Assembly: GCA_016859345.1 (NCBI GenBank)
Contig: CM029116.1
Span: 6,178,643-6,242,642 of the forward strand
Length of the DNA: 64,000 bases
Direction of reading: 5' to 3'
DNA from: Istiophorus platypterus
Taxonomy: Eukaryota; Chordata; Actinopteri; Istiophoriformes; Istiophoridae
Each line of letters starts with the position of its first letter. Position 1 is the first letter of the stretch. Shown in pieces: positions 12,701-24,300 of this stretch. Position numbers and translations under genes: made by a program. The notes under the pieces were generated by a model. That model had not been told where the DNA came from. It was given only the letters and a program-made list of their open reading frames with translations, and did not search any database.

Positions 12701-15193
12701 CTTTGTTGCATCCTACTATAGAATACAATCTTGATATACCTAGTAGTTAAATGTAGCCCTCTGACAATGAATGTTCTAATTTCAGAGTATGAGAAAAATG
12801 GATGTCCAAGAAACTTCATTGACCAAGTTTTTGGTGGGGAAATGACCAGCACAATAATGTGTCAGCAGTGTAAAACGGTATGTATTGCGAACGAGCATTA
12901 AAAAATAACAAAAACAACAACAAAAAAAACCTGTCCGCATTATGTCAGTGTCAAGCTAAACGGCCGCTAATTTGCACTTGCAGGTTTCTGTCGTCACCGA
13001 AATGTTTTTGGACCTTTCCCTCCCTGTTTCTGATGAGGTAAAAAGCACCTATGTTTTGTTTTGGGGGGTTTTTTGGTTCTTTTCCCCCCATTTTTCCATG
13101 TTAAATATGAGTCAAACACACCTGTCCTCTTATGACTGCATCTTACAGGCATATAGAAAGAAGAACCAGAAAAAAGGGGTTCAGAAGACCAGCGATTCGA
13201 GCCAGGATGGCAGAGGCAGCCCTGCCCTGACCAATGGTAGTGATGACATTCCCACTGGTAGCAAGTACCAGCAGAAGAAAGCCAAAAGGCAGGCAAAAAA
13301 GCAAGCAAAGGTATGTACACAAAGGATGTTTTTTTCCTTTGCCTTTACTTCTCCCTTTGATGAATAAGTGCTGAATAATTGTGCAGAGTAAACTAAAGGG
13401 CCTTGTTTGTTTTCCATATCTTTGCCTATAGCAACAAAAGAGGCAGCAGAAGCTTGAGGGCAGAGTTACTTTGGACAGTCTCACGTCTCCGAGCTGCAGG
13501 GAGAACGAACAGACAGATCCTTCTGCAGATGCAAACGAAGGGGAACATGCAGACAGTGAGACACATGAAGAAGCCCAGCTGAGGGAAGGAAATCCTGCAC
13601 AAATAACTGCAGCAGAGCAGGGAGCGAAGAACCTCGACACCATCCAGGCCCAGGAGGAAAAAGGAGAGGGAGAGGATTCTTTAACCGACTGCGACTCATC
13701 GGCTATGTCGTCGGTCACCAACCGTTTTACCATCTTATCAGAGGAGCAGCACTCTAAGGATGGCATCTTAGATGAAGACAAAATATCTGACATGGAACAG
13801 GAAGCGGAGGAGGACACACAGCTGGCAAGCGAAATGGAGAAAGTGACCCTGGATGATGCCTTCATAGAGGACTCTGATGCTGTGGAGCAAGGCATGGAGA
13901 CTGAGGACGAGCCAGTGGAGGATAAAGAGTACACTGTAGTAAATCAGGACCCGGAGCTGGCCTTCCACACCCTGGCTACCAGGGCAGCCCCTGAGAAACA
14001 GGAATGTTCGGTACAGTCCTGCCTGTTTCAGTTCACAGAGGTGGAAACCCTCACGCAGAACAACAGCCTGCTGTGTGTCACCTGCACTAAACGGCAAGGG
14101 AACAAAGCCGAAGCCGGAGGTACGTGGAACTTTATGTACATAAATATATTTGTAGTATTGTTAACCATCTTTTGTTCTTGATATTATACCAGCTGAACAT
14201 GTTTGGATTTCATGCAGAACTCACAGCACAAATCCAGTAGGCGAGGAGCCAGTCTAATTATACTAAATTCTTTCTTAAAGTGACTAAGTTTTCTGTTTGG
14301 GGATTAAAAAAAAATAAAAATCATTGTCTTTATTTGTGTTCTGATTAGAATCCAAGAAGAATATCTACACTGATGCCTTGAAACAAATGCTGATCTCCTC
14401 TCCCCCACCGGTTCTCACCCTTCATTTGAAGAGATTTCAACAGGTTAGACAGCTGTAGAAAATTTCAGGATTTTTACACCTTGGATCCACTTGAAAATCT
14501 GTTTCTGTTCACACAGTTGTGACTATACAGCATGACCGTTTTTTGTTTTTGTTCTTTAAAAATTATTGTTATCTTTAAAACTTCATTCTTTGGAATTTTA
14601 ATTAGATCACCTCTGTTGTTTTTTCTCTAGAACGGATACAGTATTTGTAAGGTGAACAGACATGTCCAGTTCCCCCTAATACTGGATCTAGCTCCTTTTT
14701 GTGCAGCTAAATGCAAGGTAAGGTTGGGATCGACAGCTTTTATTACACATCAATGTCTTATGGGCCTATTTGTGAATATATTGTTTTTTATTTTAGTCCA
14801 AGCACTCAAAAAAGGTTGTTTCCAAACAGAACGTGACTGAAGGAGATACTCAGATTCTGTACAGTTTGTACGGTATCGTAGAGCACAGTGGAACAATGAG
14901 GTCGGGTCATTACACTGCCTATGTGAAAGCACGACCTGAGAACCCTAAACCCACATCCAACGGACTTGCAGCAGAAGGTAGGTGTGCTTATGCATCAAAG
15001 CCAATAGGAAAATGCCTTGTTCCCAATATTTTGTGTTCACCTATCTCCGTTAACGCACCACTTCCCTTCAGGGGATGCAGAGCCACCCAGAGGATCCTGG
15101 TTCCATATCAGTGACACAAGCGTTCAGCCCGTGACCGAGGGTAAAGTCCAGAGTTGCCAAGCCTACCTCCTCTTCTACGAAAGGATCCTCTAA
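9701..15193 (+). CDS. usp16: Ubiquitin carboxyl-terminal hydrolase 16
   Basis: Seventeen coding exons join in frame to 861 aa: 9701-9761, 9870-10066, 10153-10256, 11257-11369, 11493-11725, 11821-11916, 12029-12159, 12260-12347, 12585-12666, 12786-12877, 12984-13037, 13149-13310, 13432-14119, 14349-14443, 14631-14717, 14797-14977 and 15072-15193. USP16 is the cysteine protease that deubiquitinates histone H2A. Residues about 22-145 form a zinc-finger UBP domain (CRHIKKG, CQDC, CLKCGHRGCGR). The Cys box GLSNLGNTCFFNAVIQ puts the catalytic Cys near 229. The QQQDSQELLRYLLDGMRAEE block follows, and the His box SGTMRSGHYTAY gives His about 799 with Asp about 836. A Lys- and acid-rich insert (exons 12-13, about residues 420-690) splits the catalytic domain, as in mammals. 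The start MGKKRGKDKS matches the mammalian N terminus. The C terminus SCQAYLLFYERIL is intact. Confidence 0.97.
10285..11205 (-). mobile_element. Decayed Tc1-like transposon in usp16 intron 3
   Basis: About 0.92 kb of intron carries imperfect terminal inverted repeats. Both ends share a GGnnGCTTCA-like outer motif and an inner TTTAATTTTAA block. The interior matches, from memory, an abundant fish Tc1 family. A minus-strand scrap near 10850 (MSKQKPRHEVQGN) resembles the transposase N terminus. There is no intact reading frame, and the copy is shorter than an autonomous Tc1 element (about 1.6 kb), so it is internally deleted and old. The flanking usp16 exons are undisturbed. Confidence 0.75.
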
Positions 15194-15714
15194 TCTGACC
15201 GACGCCTTACTACTCAGGATATCCAAACAAGCTGACCTGCTCCTCCTCCTGCTGCTGCTACTGCTGCTGTTGCTGTTGCTGCTGCTGCTGCTGCTGCCGC
15301 TGCTGCTTTGGCCCCACGGTTTACCAACCTCGGCCTGTTTTATCAGAGGCTCAAACCGGGCTGTGAAATGCAATTAAAACAATTATACACACGGGACATT
15401 TGACAGTGTTTGACATTTTCATCACAGTGGTGTCATGCAGTGTTTCTGGTATTAAACAGGACAGCTGTTGATGTCTCCCTAGGCTCGTGGGAACGTGGCG
15501 AGGTGTGACACGAGAGTGGAGGCGGGACATTGAACAGATGGTTGGAATTGTTTATCAGTTTTAGGATACGAGCGAAAGTCCTGGGAAGGGACGAGGAGGG
15601 GGTTGTATGTTAAAAAAAATAATATTTATATGTCTATTTTTCAATCAATGTAATTTAATGAAAAGCTGCAAAAAAAATGATAAAAGTTTCTCGTGGCTTG
15701 TGTTGCGGCTCTCT
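15194..15714 (+). other. usp16 3' UTR and usp16-bach1 gap
   Basis: Sequence after the usp16 stop, with no further open frame of interest. It contains the CTG-type triplet tract listed separately. Candidate ATTAAA-type polyadenylation hexamers lie near 15372 and 15451. I saw nothing else. Confidence 0.5.
15241..15308 (+). repeat. CCT then (CTG)n triplet tract in usp16 3' UTR
   Basis: About 20 triplets, mostly CTG with TTG, CTA and CCG interruptions. The tract begins about 50 nt after the usp16 stop, in the sense orientation. A CUG-rich RNA tract of this kind can form a hairpin. Confidence 0.9.
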
Positions 15715-16851
15715 GACTCGCACTGAGCATGCGCGGTCGGTGCAAAAAAAAGACCAGCTCTTCCTGGTCCAAAATTTGTCACATGACGAGAGGAGAGTGT
15801 CTCCGGATGGCCAGAGTCATCTCTACCCAAACTTTACTAATGGCAGTGTTGTCCAGCTGACATGGCAGGTCAGTCAACGTTTGGCCTTTTTTGTAAGAAT
15901 GAATATTTATAAAAGGAGTGTTTCGAAAGGTTTCTTTCGTTTGTTTCTTTCTCGCCAGCAACGGGAAGATCCCACGGTGTAGTTCCAGCTAGCGGCCAGG
16001 CCTAGCTTAAAGCTATGCCATTTGCATAACATTTCTAACTACTGCATTAATATACCTCAGAGAAAATTTCCTTTGTCAGTAACGTAGCCCTCTTTCTTTA
16101 ATAACCTCCGATAGCTCGTCACGCTTCTCCGCCGGGCCCGGCTCGGGTAACTTGGCTAAATATGAGTCAGCATTTTAAACTCACCCAAGTTAAAGAGTTA
16201 TTCCAGAGTGAAATCCATCCAGGCTGCAGCAACTCACCGATCATGAGCAGTAACTGTTAAGGTTAATCAAAGGTTGTCGGAGGACTTTCTATCTAAGTCT
16301 TTATCCCAGTAGTAATTTACTATATTTAGCCTACGTGCACAAACGCACTGAGACAGACAGACAGACGAGCAATGGAGCATGTTGCCCCCAAACTGGAGAC
16401 CCAGTCCCTGGTAATAACGTGTAGCAGTGTTGAACCGTAATAGCACCATAATATGCTTTTGAGGCTAAATTGCATTTCACGCGTTCAGCTGCCTCTTGTG
16501 TTATCAATAATACCCTTGATTGAGGAGGGTGCAGCCAAGAGACTTATGTAAGGAGATTTAACCGGTTCGTTTGATTGCGCTTGGACCTTCTCTGCTGTCA
16601 ATAACAAACAGCATCGCTTTAATGTGCTCCGGGTGCCGAGGCGAGGTTGTATAACACAGTTTTAAATATATATATATATATAAAGGTATTTTACTAATGC
16701 GAACGAGTAGAACCGTCTCAGATGCCTCATTCCTAATGTTCCCCCAGAACGCAAGGGATCACCCAGACTACAAAAATGTGCTTGGCAGCTGTGTGTGATT
16801 TTTTTCCGTCTCCTTGCTCCCTCTGACACGCAGGCTGAGCTCGCAGGAACC
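15715..16851 (+). promoter_or_regulatory. bach1 promoter and 5' UTR region
   Basis: The segment contains an NRF1-like site GCATGCGC (15727-15734) and a palindromic E-box GTCACATGAC (15778-15787). The coding exon is preceded by the acceptor CTGACACGCAG at 16823-16833, so a non-coding first exon must lie upstream, probably in 15.7-16.2 kb. A (TA)n tract at about 16666-16684 is within the intron. The exact start site and donor are not resolved. Confidence 0.45.
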
Positions 16852-19800
16852 ATGTCGCTCCAAGCCGCTCCTCGCATGTCAGTGTTCACGTTTCAGTCGG
16901 CGGCGCACAGCGCCCACGTCCTCCGGTGCCTGGACGACCAGCGGCAGCAGGACGTGCTGTGCGACGTGACGGTGGTGGTGGAGAGCCGGAGCTTTCGGGC
17001 CCACTGCTCCGTCCTGGCTTCCTGCAGCGAATACTTTAACAGCAGGGTTACCGGCGTCACCAGACACAATCCCATCATCACCTTGCCCGAGGAGGTCAGT
17101 GTCCCGCTGCTCAGATGAAGGATTTTTAGGGAAAACCCACACTGCAGATTTTTTTTTTTTTATGAGGGGGGGGGGTGCATTAACATAATTTGTTGTTCTC
17201 TAAAGTCTCACCGATATGCGTTGAATTCAGTCGCTCTGTTACAAATTTATGAGTGGTCAGATCTTTTTAAAGTGGGAAAAATATGGGATCTCTGTGCCTG
17301 AACGGTCCACAGCGAAATCAATAAATATAGACTGAAGTCTTAAATTAGCGCGATATCAATAAAGCACTTTGGCCCCAAGAGGGGAGCTGTTCTACAGAAT
17401 GGCTGCTATGTTAGCTAATTCATAAATGGGATAAAATGATACATTATACTTAGCAAGCTGCAATATCTATATGTGCAGAATGTACGTGCAAGGTCGACCA
17501 TGTAAACATTCTTGAACGAGACTAATTTGTTATTATATGGACTTTATAGCTTTTTTTCTTCTTCAAGATTAACCATGAAAAATACAAACACTGCTTGTTT
17601 TGATTTCTGTCGAGCGGCAGATGACTTTGTGTAATTTGACCACTGGTCCAATTTATTGATCTTGTAATAGTGATTCTTCGACCATGTGTGTGATAACAAT
17701 CTTATACATCTGTGAGCCCTGCATTGAATGATGCAGTATTACACAACTTTGTTAATTTTATGATAATTGTATATGTGTTTACTAGATACTAGAGTTTATA
17801 TTGTGTAAAGGCCTTATTTGAGAAATGTGCAGTTTTTAGGAAAATGGAAGTTACAGATTTCAGGGCAGGTATTTAAAAGCCCTGGTGAAGTGGATAGTCT
17901 CTGGTACTTTTTGAGCTGGTAAAGTTTCATTGTAGTATTTTATTCTTGCATGAGTGTGATGGTGGCTCAGCAATGTGCCGTATATATATTTCCCCACAGG
18001 TAACCGTGGAGGGGTTTGAACCTTTGCTTCAATTTGCCTACACATCAAAGCTGCTCTTCACCAAAGAAAACATTCATGCCATCCACAGCAGTGCTGAGTT
18101 TTTAGGATTTCAAGACTTGGAGTCAGCATGCTTTGATTTCCTCATCCCAAAGTTTTCACAGGGCAAAAGAGCCTCAGAGGAGGTCAGGAGTAGAGCCTGT
18201 TGTCGGAAACGGGATCCCAGTACCAGCTTTGGCTCCAGCGTAGAGAGCAGCCAACCAAAATCATTTGAGTCTCACAGCTCAGTGCCTTCAGCAGGTGATG
18301 AACAAACAGACTTCCCATCACAGTGTCCTCAGAACACACAGGGCCAGGCGAACAGCGGGGAAGAACACTTCTGTTTGGAGAACTGCGGTCCACAAATGGC
18401 CCCCTTATCCCTGGAGTTAACAGCAAATGGCGTGTGCCCCATGTTGTCTCTGCCATGCCCAGACTCTGACAAAGCGGATCATCCATCTCAGTTTTGCGAG
18501 AGAGACATTTTAGCGATAGGAGATGTGTGCAATCAGAGTGAGTTTAGTTTGGCCGACTGCGGCTTACCCTGTGAGCTGTCAACCTCAGGGGAAGTGAATC
18601 CGCCAGAACTCATTGGGCCAACGGGCAAAGATGCTGCACAGACTGTTGAGACGCTTGGGGCTGAAACCAACTGTAACCCCAGTTCGTGTCCACTCAACAC
18701 ATCGGGGGCAGAAAATTGCAGTGAATTATTAGAGCAGAGTGAGGCTGGCCTTGAACAGAGAATGGCAGGTGATCTCCCAGACCCCACACTAACTGCTTTA
18801 AGTAATGAAGAGGGATTTGGGGAGAGGAGCAGCGTGGAGAGAGAGGTGGCTGAACATCTGGCGAAGGGATTTTGGTCTGACCTGTGCCCACCTCAGGCTC
18901 AGCCACTCCCCCTGGATCCCGTGGATCAAAACAGTTTGACAAAGGCGTCAGACTTCCACTGGCTTAAGCAGCTGGACTTGAGTTCCAATGCAGGAGACTG
19001 TCCTTTCCTCAGGGACCTTGGGACAGGTGACGACCCGGCTCCTCGCACTGACAGTCTGTCCCAGTCAGAGAAGAGCCCCTACATGTCCTCCTCGCTCAAC
19101 TCGGGGGACGACTCAGACCTGGACACAGATGGAGATACTGAGGCCAACAACAAAAGAGCAGCAGAGGTCATTGTGACGCATAGCTGATGTTTGAGGTTTG
19201 CTCATAGTTGAAGAGAATAAGTAAAATGAAATCTAATTCCCAAACCCTGTACTCTACAGATTCAGCTCCCATTCCCCGTGGAGCAGATCTCAGTGCTTAG
19301 CCGGAGTGCCTTCCAGCAGCTTCTTAGACACCATAACCTGACTCAAGATCAGCTGGAGTTTGTCCATGACGTCCGCCGACGGAGCAAAAACCGCGTCGCT
19401 GCGCAGCGCTGCCGAAAAAGAAAACTTGACAGCATACACCAGCTAGAATGTGAAATCAAAAGATTAGTAAGTCACCTTTGATATGTCCAGTGTTAGCAAT
19501 ATGTTGTCAAACACTGTATTATTTAATTAGTGTCTTTCCAGAGCAGTAGGCACTTTGTAACCTTTATTGACCTCTAGTGGTGACCAGTCAGAACTTCAGA
19601 AACTGTGGTGGAAGTGCTGTTGTCTTCCTGCATCGGCCTGCACCCCTCATTTCATCTCTTGTATATATCTGACATAACCAGAATAGAGTTACTTTTGCAA
19701 TAGGGGACGGTATGTTACATATGTGCAGCACATTCACCACACAATGACTTGTTTGAGGACCACAAGACATCTGGCCCACTTCATTATTGAAATTATATGG

Positions 19801-20456
19801 GTGTAAATTCTGTAGCCGCTGTCGGAAGGTGAGGGGTTACAGAATGAATAGACTGGACCATATAATGTTTGAATTTCATATACCGTAGGTTGATGAAAGG
19901 ACATAATGGAAAGGGTAAGAACCACGAACGAGTCTTTCTGACAAAATATTTGCTAAGCTCTGTGGAATGACTCTTTCATTTTAGAGAATAAATTTTCAGT
20001 TGTACTTCTTTTTTCCAAATCAAAGGCAAATGTACTGGTTGAGGAAATGACTTTGCTTTACTTTCGTCCTCTCCACAGAAAAGCGAGAAGGAGCGGCTAA
20101 TGCAGGAGCGAACTGAGCTGGAGCAGAACCTGGAGGAGACGCGGCAGAGTCTGTGCGGGTTGTGTAAGAGCGTCAGCATCGAGACCGGTTCCGACCAGGA
20201 CCACCTGCAGCTCCTCACCAAGCTCTCCTCAACCGACTTCCCCATCCCCTCCCCCGGCCTTGTGGGTAAAGAGGAGTCCCAGATCACGATCGAAATGTTG
20301 AGTTGCTCTCGTGACCCGAGCGGGCCGCCGGCCGACCTGGCTCAGACTGCTGCAGCGGAGGCTGGCGCACAGACAGGGGAGGCGGGTTCTCCACAGGGCT
20401 GCCCAGTTCCCGCATCTCTGCTCAACGCTTGTCTGGACATGGACAACAGCTTATAA
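16852..20456 (+). CDS. bach1: Transcription regulator BACH1
   Basis: Four coding exons join in frame to 664 aa: 16852-17094, 18000-19166, 19260-19466 and 20079-20456. BACH1 pairs with small Maf proteins on antioxidant-response/MARE sites to repress heme oxygenase and related genes, and heme relieves the repression. The BTB/POZ domain covers about residues 12-135 (HSAHVLRCLDDQRQQDVLCD, FRAHCSVLASCSEYF, VEGFEPLLQFAYTSKLLFTK). The diagnostic SSVEREVAEHLAKGFWSD block is conserved. The CNC-type bZIP includes RRRSKNRVAAQRCRKRK at about 509-525, followed by a leucine zipper continuing into exon 4. The start MSLQAAPRMSVF aligns with human MSLSENSVF. Of the Cys-Pro motifs, only DCPFL (Cys415) sits where human BACH1 has a C-terminal heme motif; the other three are changed (see findings). 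Fish have bach1 duplicates, so this may be a bach1a or bach1b paralogue. Confidence 0.95.
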
Positions 20457-21345
20457 TTGGACTCAGATGCCATTGTCATTACTAATCATGCTGGACCACG
20501 GTTAGGGCGTGAACTTTGACTATATACTGTAATCACCTTTTGGGATAGCCAGACTTTCCCGTGTATTCACTGAATAACCTTCTGCCTGACAGAGGCATCT
20601 CAAATTGATATAGATCAGAGTTAGATCTCCTTCGCTGTATTTCTAACATGCATTTCACTGTAGTGTACACACTAAATCCGGTAGTCATCGTTTTGATGGT
20701 GCAGACAATTTTCAGGGACTTCCCAACTATTTCCATTTGTAAATTTAGGAGAATTAGGTTTGATTTTCTCAGGGACACTAATCACCTGACTGTGTTTTGA
20801 TCCATAAAATAATTCTTTTTGCACACCCGCCCCACTCCCCTCTTTTACACCCACACAGAACCACAGTTTTGATAATAAGCTGTCTATTTCCTTCTAGGGA
20901 AAGTAGTCTGTCGTTACAATCTTGACACATACTGTTTTATTCTACCAGTATGCTTTGATTAAATATGCACAATACTAACAACTTTTTACTGCAGATTTCA
21001 AGAAATTGTTACAGCTAATAATACTTGTATAGTTTGAATGAATATAACTGTTACCCCCCCCCCTCTAGTATTTGAGGAACGGTTGCATTGAGTCTGAAAG
21101 TATTACAGGGAAACATAAGAAAACTTGTTTTTTTTTTGATGCAAAACGTGCCTTATGCAGTAGTATAGTATGAATAGAGGAAGATAAAGGTGATCTTTGT
21201 ATATTCTTGTGTCAAGCACTATTGCACATTAACCCAGAGCCCATATTGTTGGCTTTCTCTTACGTTTAGGTCTGTCTGCATGAGTATTTTTTATTAAATG
21301 CTTTCATGGATTTCAGATTTAAAATAAACAGCATTTTCTTACCAT
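20457..21345 (+). other. bach1 3' UTR
   Basis: Non-coding sequence after the bach1 TAA stop, ending at a canonical polyadenylation hexamer AATAAA at 21323-21328. It includes a C8-9 run near 21055 and a T10 run near 21128. Confidence 0.6.
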
Positions 21346-24300
21346 TCAGCGTTTCATTTCATCTCACAGGAAGCAGAAATATTTCACCTCGCTACTGATG
21401 TACAGTACCACAATTTGGCCAGTAGGTGGAGGTAGAACTATTTACCACATTTACCACCTTGATTGGTTGACTGGAAAATCATAAATGTCTCAGAGAAAGA
21501 CTGAGTTTACTCTTGCAGATCGTTCAAGATTAAAGCTTGAGATTGCAAAGGCTGGGTAAACTCTGACCCATAAGGTGGTGACTTGTCAGTCAACAATTTT
21601 GGACATGACAATTACCAAAACATAAAAGATTAACAAGTGGAAAAAGAAAAACTGGACCTGAGCTTGAAAATGAGGAACAAGAAGCTGTTTCAGAGCTGTT
21701 TGTGTTACTATAAAGAAAATGAGTTGGTGGCCCAAAGATCATGTACTTGCGAGATTATACTGCGTAAATAGTGCTATGATACAGCATTTAGTAGTTAAAA
21801 CTGATCAGTTGTATGTAAATTCATCAGCTCTACATTAGTTCTACAGAGAATCTTTTGGTAGACGGGGCTAAATCAGTTGAAAATTAAAGGAGACCTCAGA
21901 TTACGGTGATAAACAACATAAGCTTATTAAACCAGTTCAATGCAAAACAACCTGTGCCACTTGCGGAGAAGGAAAGCAAAGTAAGCGACCTGAGTCACGG
22001 TATCATCCCACACATAAACAGAAGCTGTATAAAAATTAATTAATTAAAGAAAAATTACACTGCAGTTGTGACGTTCATTTACTGCATTAGGCACAAGTAA
22101 CAAAACTGCAGCAGATGTTCCTCCCTTGCTTATGAATGGCTCACATCAAAATGTCTACCTGTGCAGGTCCACATATAGATGGATAGTTTTGGTACTAGTG
22201 GGTGGTGTAGGCCAGACAGAAATGATGCTTTCATATACAATTAAAATTATATATTCAGATATATGAGAAACAGTGGGTTCTGATGCTTCCATCTGACCAA
22301 TGTTGTGAAACAAAGTGGATCATTCTTGGTTTTAAAAAACAATGCTGTCATCCTGTTTCTTGATTTCTTTTTGACCTTCACTCCTGCATCACAGCAGTCA
22401 AGCTCTTCTACAGACCGCACATCGTTTTCAGCACGTGGTTGCAGGCAAAAGTTTAACCGATCAAAGCACAAGATACGTGAAGATAAATACAAACAAGCAA
22501 AAGAAAAAATTGTGTATATAATGAAAAGCACCGTCATCAAATCTACACAGCTTCTGTCCATCACTGAGCAGAAAAAAACATCACAACATGGTGACAAATT
22601 ATTACGTCTCCTCATGGTTGTTAGACAGTGGATATCTGTCTATCTAAAAAGAGCATGGGGATAAACTTTAGTCGAGGTTTAAAGTTGCTGGAGCTTGACA
22701 GAGCCGAGTTGCAAACGGACACTGGTCTGAGTGCTTCCTCTCATTCCGGAGCAGACGTGGTCAGACAAGTATGAAACAGACGTATTAAACAGAACAACCG
22801 TTTCAGGAAGGCCCCTTCAAAGTTGAAGAAGCAATTTTGCCAGGATGTTTTTGTGTTCTGATATGAAATTTCCTACTTCCCTCGGTCTGGGCGATTGTTT
22901 TGTTGTTTTGTGCCCTTTAAAGTAGCCAAAGTAGCATTTGTGGACAATGAAATAAAAATCAGTCTCATTTTTCCACAGAACACTTTGCTCAAGGTTAAAG
23001 TGGTTATTACACTGGCAACCCTGAACGTACCCATCTTTGATGAGTTGATTCATACACACATACACAGACACACAAAGCTGCGACTCTAACACTACAAGTA
23101 GTGTTGCTTCAAAAAGTCAAAGGGATTAGATGATGATAATACCACAGACATCAGATATCATCTCCCTGCGCTGCCATGACACACATCTGTGGAAAATCCT
23201 CAAGTTGACGCTTGTCGAAAAACAGCCATCACCTTCAAATACCAAAGCACCCCAGAGCATTATGGGTCGGGCCCATATCTGAAATTCCCTCCCGAAAAAA
23301 TTAGGATACTTCCCCGGTGTTTGTGTCTTTTATGCACAGTTTAGATTTTGGAGCATTGTAGCTCAAAAAGTAAGATTATCCTCTTTTGCGAGCTACACAG
23401 GACGGGAGACTTGATTTGAGGAGGAAGCAGCTGTGCGGCATGGCAAGGTCAGAGGCGCATAATCCGCGGCCTCATTCAGGCGAGATTAAAAACCTGCTCC
23501 GAGTTCTCATTAAGAACGCAGGGTTAGAAGATTAAAGACCAGCAAACAAAATGAAAGCAGTTTAAGCCCAATCCTGGAATTCATCAGAATACCAAAACCT
23601 TAAACTGTCATTACAACGTGAGATTAATGCAAAGCCCCCTTGAACTCTGTATCTGTCTTGACATATCTTCGGTGTAAGAGCCTATATTTCCTTTTTTCCC
23701 CCCAAAATCTGGCTGAAGATCTCTCACCTTTTTCAGTTTTTTTCCTCGCCCCCCTCTTTTGTGTTTTTTTTTTTTTTCAATTGAAAAGATTTTTTTTAAA
23801 AAACATTACAACAAAACATTGTCGGAATGACTTGGCTCCGATTAGTCAATTTAATAACGAGTCCAATTGAATTCTTTTATTTTGTCACACATTACATGGT
23901 TTCATTTTTATAAGGGTTTGATGTATGTCCCTTTTACCTACATTTCCAGTGATTCCACTCATTATCCTCTTGACGGACAGACTCCACGATACTTAGGTAG
24001 CAAGGATTAGGAAACAGGAGGCGAGGGAGGGAAAAACAAGGATTAGAAACTAAAACATCTGGAAGTTAGCTTGCTTGCAGAAAATTGCTAAAGCAGAGAA
24101 TATACACGCTAATGAAATAGACAAAAACTTTTCAGTGTTGCACTCGTGGACATTCATTGACCTTTCCTGCAGGCTAACACTGGCCACAGATGCAGATGTT
24201 ACCTAGTAGGTCTTGTTTAACAAGCAGCAACACCATGAGAGGCATTACAAGACTGTTTGCTAAAAACATCTTTTCATTATCCACATCAACTTTGAGATAA

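Noticed and set aside
13143..13934. 263-codon Ser/Cys-rich open frame on the minus strand
   Set aside because: It lies antisense to usp16 exons 12-13. Its composition is the complement of the acidic, Gln-rich usp16 insert, and the usp16 frame is supported by splice sites and homology.
22247..22615. Minus-strand frame containing VKVKKKSRNR, considered as the missing grik1 C-terminal tail exon (mammalian tails contain KKIKKKSR)
   Set aside because: The similarity is only a few basic residues, no strong pyrimidine tract precedes a suitable phase-0 acceptor, and the rest does not match. It would be worth checking with RNA-seq.
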